The notes under the pieces: model-generated | What the model was told of the DNA's origin: nothing | Seen by the model: only the letters and a program-made list of their open reading frames with translations | The model's database searches: none | Source: G963704535 sp963704535 | GTDB taxonomy: Bacteria; Chloroflexota; Chloroflexia; Chloroflexales; Roseiflexaceae | Reading direction: 5' to 3' | DNA length: 64,000 nt | Assembly: GCA_963704535.1 (NCBI GenBank) | Contig: OY969916.1 | Span: forward strand, 5,022,001 to 5,086,000 | Shown here: positions 62,540 to 64,000 of the stretch, in pieces | Layout of the letters: the number at the start of each line of letters is the position of its first letter | Position numbering within the stretch: the first letter of the stretch is position 1 | Made by a program: the position numbers and the translations under genes

Positions 62540-63795
62540 TTTGCTACCGTACAGAAAATCCGTTCGCCATGTGTGAGGCAGTGGGCGGGTCTATGGGCAA
62601 TCGGAAACTGACCGGAACACGTAACCCTTCACGTAGTGCATACTGTATCGCGCGCAGCCCGATTTGAAACAGGCCTAAGTCACAGCGATCTTTGCGATGA
62701 AATTGTTCGACCCATCCCTGCTCCTGGGCAAACACGGCGGCCGCATGAATCCACACATAGGCCAGAGCAGTGGCGATCAGCAGCCGCGCCAGACGTTCGG
62801 GGGCGGCCAGATGGCTTTTGTCAATCCGAAACCCACGACTTTTATGATTGGCAAACATGCACTCAATCCGAAAGCGCATCCGATAGCGCTTGACCGCCTC
62901 GTCCGCATCACTCAACGAGCTGATCAGATAGAGTGGTTGCTGCTGCTTGGCGTCCCAGACCCCAATCACCAGAATTGGTCCATACTGCTTGGCGGTCATG
63001 CGCACATCCGCGATGGCGACAGCCTCACCGCGCGAGAGCGGCAGATCACCGACCGTGAAGACCCCATCCTGAGCAAAGATCAGAATGTTGGTAGCAGTGC
63101 GGCAGACATACTCCCACTTCCTCGCGCGCAATCTGGTTTGCAACTCGGTGCCGTCAAACTCACCATCGCCCAGCAGCGTGACGGTCGCATCGGGCGGGAT
63201 CAACTCCTGAAGCTGCTCGATCAGTGCGCAATGCAGCGCCTCAGGCAGATGGCCCTTCTTGCCCTTTACCACCGTCCACAGCAGCGGAATGGCGCGATGA
63301 CGATAGAGAACGCTGGCCATCAAGACCACACAGCCGCGCCCGGCGGTGGTTCCATCCAGCAGGATGGTCAGTGGCAGGTGCGCCAGACTGGAGAGTACCG
63401 CACGGGCGAACGGGAGCCAGAGCGCCTCCAGCGTGATAGCGTCGTGCTTGACCCAGCGCCGAAAGCGCGTGATCAGGCTTTCATTCTTGCGTCCTCTGAT
63501 CGGGGCATGGCTGGCGAGCTTATCGAACTGCACATGCTGGGCACTGACGATGCCACAAATCAGCAAGCTCAAGGTGTTAAGGTGCTGTTCGGCATGGCTG
63601 TTGGCACGGGTGTGCAAAACCTGCGCCAGGGTCAGTTTGATGGTACGATAGGTACGGAAGTTGATGTGCATGGTTTCCCTCCATTCGTCTCGTTTGGTTA
63701 CGCTGACGAACAGGATACCATGCCCATCGATTTCCTTCTGGCCCACCGAGATGCGTTACCGCTTGATCAGCTCATATTTTCTGTACGGTAGCAAA
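62540..63795 (-). mobile_element. Intact IS4-family insertion sequence
   Basis: Perfect 20-bp terminal inverted repeats (TTTGCTACCGTACAGAAAAT at 62540-62559 and its complement at 63776-63795) enclose one transposase gene. The 8-bp direct repeat TCAGGCAT at 62532-62539 and 63796-63803 is the target-site duplication. The total of 1256 bp, the identical ends and the intact gene indicate a recent insertion. Confidence 0.95.
62544..63671 (-). CDS. IS4-family DDE transposase
   Basis: This 375-residue transposase has the DDE residues in LTILLDGTTAGRG (first Asp), TLLGDGEFDGTELQ (second Asp) and the YREK signature YRMRFRIECMFANHK (Tyr-x2-Arg-x3-Glu-x6-Lys) that defines IS4 enzymes. The start ATG 63671 has GGAGGG upstream; the frame runs to 63746. 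The TAG stop lies within the left terminal repeat. No frameshift is seen, in contrast to many neighbours. Confidence 0.93.
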   Translation of the reverse strand: MHINFRTYRTIKLTLAQVLHTRANSHAEQHLNTLSLLICGIVSAQHVQFDKLASHAPIRGRKNESLITRFRRWVKHDAITLEALWLPFARAVLSSLAHLPLTILLDGTTAGRGCVVLMASVLYRHRAIPLLWTVVKGKKGHLPEALHCALIEQLQELIPPDATVTLLGDGEFDGTELQTRLRARKWEYVCRTATNILIFAQDGVFTVGDLPLSRGEAVAIADVRMTAKQYGPILVIGVWDAKQQQPLYLISSLSDADEAVKRYRMRFRIECMFANHKSRGFRIDKSHLAAPERLARLLIATALAYVWIHAAAVFAQEQGWVEQFHRKDRCDLGLFQIGLRAIQYALREGLRVPVSFRLPIDPPTASHMANGFSVR

Positions 63796-63899
63796 TCAGG
63801 CATCGAATTCATTCGATGATGGGCGGATCATTTCCAAACGCCCTCTCACCTATGGGCTTTGCTACCCCGAAAGTCTCGCTAGCCTGCGCTGATCGTGTA

Positions 63900-63943
63900 C
63901 TGACAAAAGAGCGCTCCTGTGCACAGGAGCGCTCTTTTGTCAG
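63900..63943. terminator. Perfect 44-bp palindrome, bidirectional terminator-like
   Basis: CTGACAAAAGAGCGCTCCTG and its exact complement meet at TGCA. Each arm ends CTCTTTTGTC, so a T-tract follows the stem on both strands. It touches the stop codon of the partial gene at the right edge. Confidence 0.75.
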
Positions 63944-64000
63944 CTATTTTTGCATGTTAGCCAGTCCATAACTGACCGTAATGATCGCGTTGCTGCGGTC
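63944..64000 (-). CDS. C-terminal end of an unidentified protein (partial)
   Basis: On the minus strand the window edge carries an open frame of 18 residues, DRSNAIITVSYGLANMQK, ending in TAG at 63946-63944. It is directly followed by the palindromic terminator, which supports it being a real gene end. Too short to identify. Confidence 0.4.
   Translation of the reverse strand, partial: DRSNAIITVSYGLANMQK

Overview
The window is GC-rich bacterial DNA that most resembles a filamentous Chloroflexota bacterium (Chloroflexales/Roseiflexaceae type). This is an inference from: a CrtI-family desaturase together with a CruA-type lycopene cyclase; CUT1 and BMP-type ABC importers with Thr/Pro/Ala-rich lipoprotein linkers; an alternative GlmU next to two YvcK-like proteins; and an unusual load of 7-8 nt tandem repeats. 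I recognised no rRNA, tRNA or CRISPR array.

Layout. 1-4.7 kb (minus): sugar ABC importer followed by a CrtI-family oxidoreductase cut by the left edge. 4.8-10.9 kb (minus): housekeeping run fmdB-cysE-cysS-prmA-rsmE-ctpA with a promoter upstream of fmdB. 11-13.1 kb (minus): DNA topoisomerase IB and a thioredoxin-like/DUF4395 pair with its own promoter and palindromic operator. 13.2-21.1 kb (minus): surface-glycan genes (three glycosyltransferases, two polytopic GT-C-like proteins) and a TPR protein. 21.4-28.1 kb (minus): BMP-type nucleoside-like importer with a Uma2 nuclease gene inserted. 28.2-30.4 kb (minus): PD-(D/E)XK nuclease, solitary DNA methyltransferase, zinc-ribbon membrane protein. 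30.7-33.7 kb (plus): biotin carboxylase-BCCP fusion and a PECR-like reductase. 34-35 kb: LuxR remnant and a secreted M15-like peptidase. 35.2-47.2 kb (minus): cruA, M29 aminopeptidase, then nucleotide-sugar/YvcK genes (two YvcK-like proteins, NUDIX, alternative GlmU, one canonical and one degenerate phosphohexomutase) containing a lower-GC AAA-ATPase/DUF4276 pair. 47.3-53.1 kb (minus): multicopper oxidase, O-antigen ligase, clan GH-A hydrolase, galT. 53.6-61.8 kb (plus): Gfo/Idh oxidoreductase, HtrA-like protease, MoxR-DUF58-VWA-VWA operon, YdeI-like protein and a leucine-rich-repeat protein. 61.9-64 kb: AT-rich small membrane protein, intact IS4-family element with 20-bp terminal repeats and 8-bp target duplication, and the tail of one more gene.

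Three features pervade the window. First, heptamer (some octamer) tandem arrays, usually (n-mer)k-spacer-(reverse complement)k hairpins, lie between genes and also in frame inside at least six genes. Second, a roughly 45-nt GGGG/CCCC hairpin family sits just 3' of stop codons, sometimes as 55- or 63-bp tandem arrays, and can supply the stop codon. Third, about two dozen single-base frameshifts, mostly +1 insertions, interrupt otherwise well-conserved genes and cluster at 55-59.5 kb; sequence error is the first explanation to exclude. Coordinates given for frameshifted genes cover the reconstructed whole gene.
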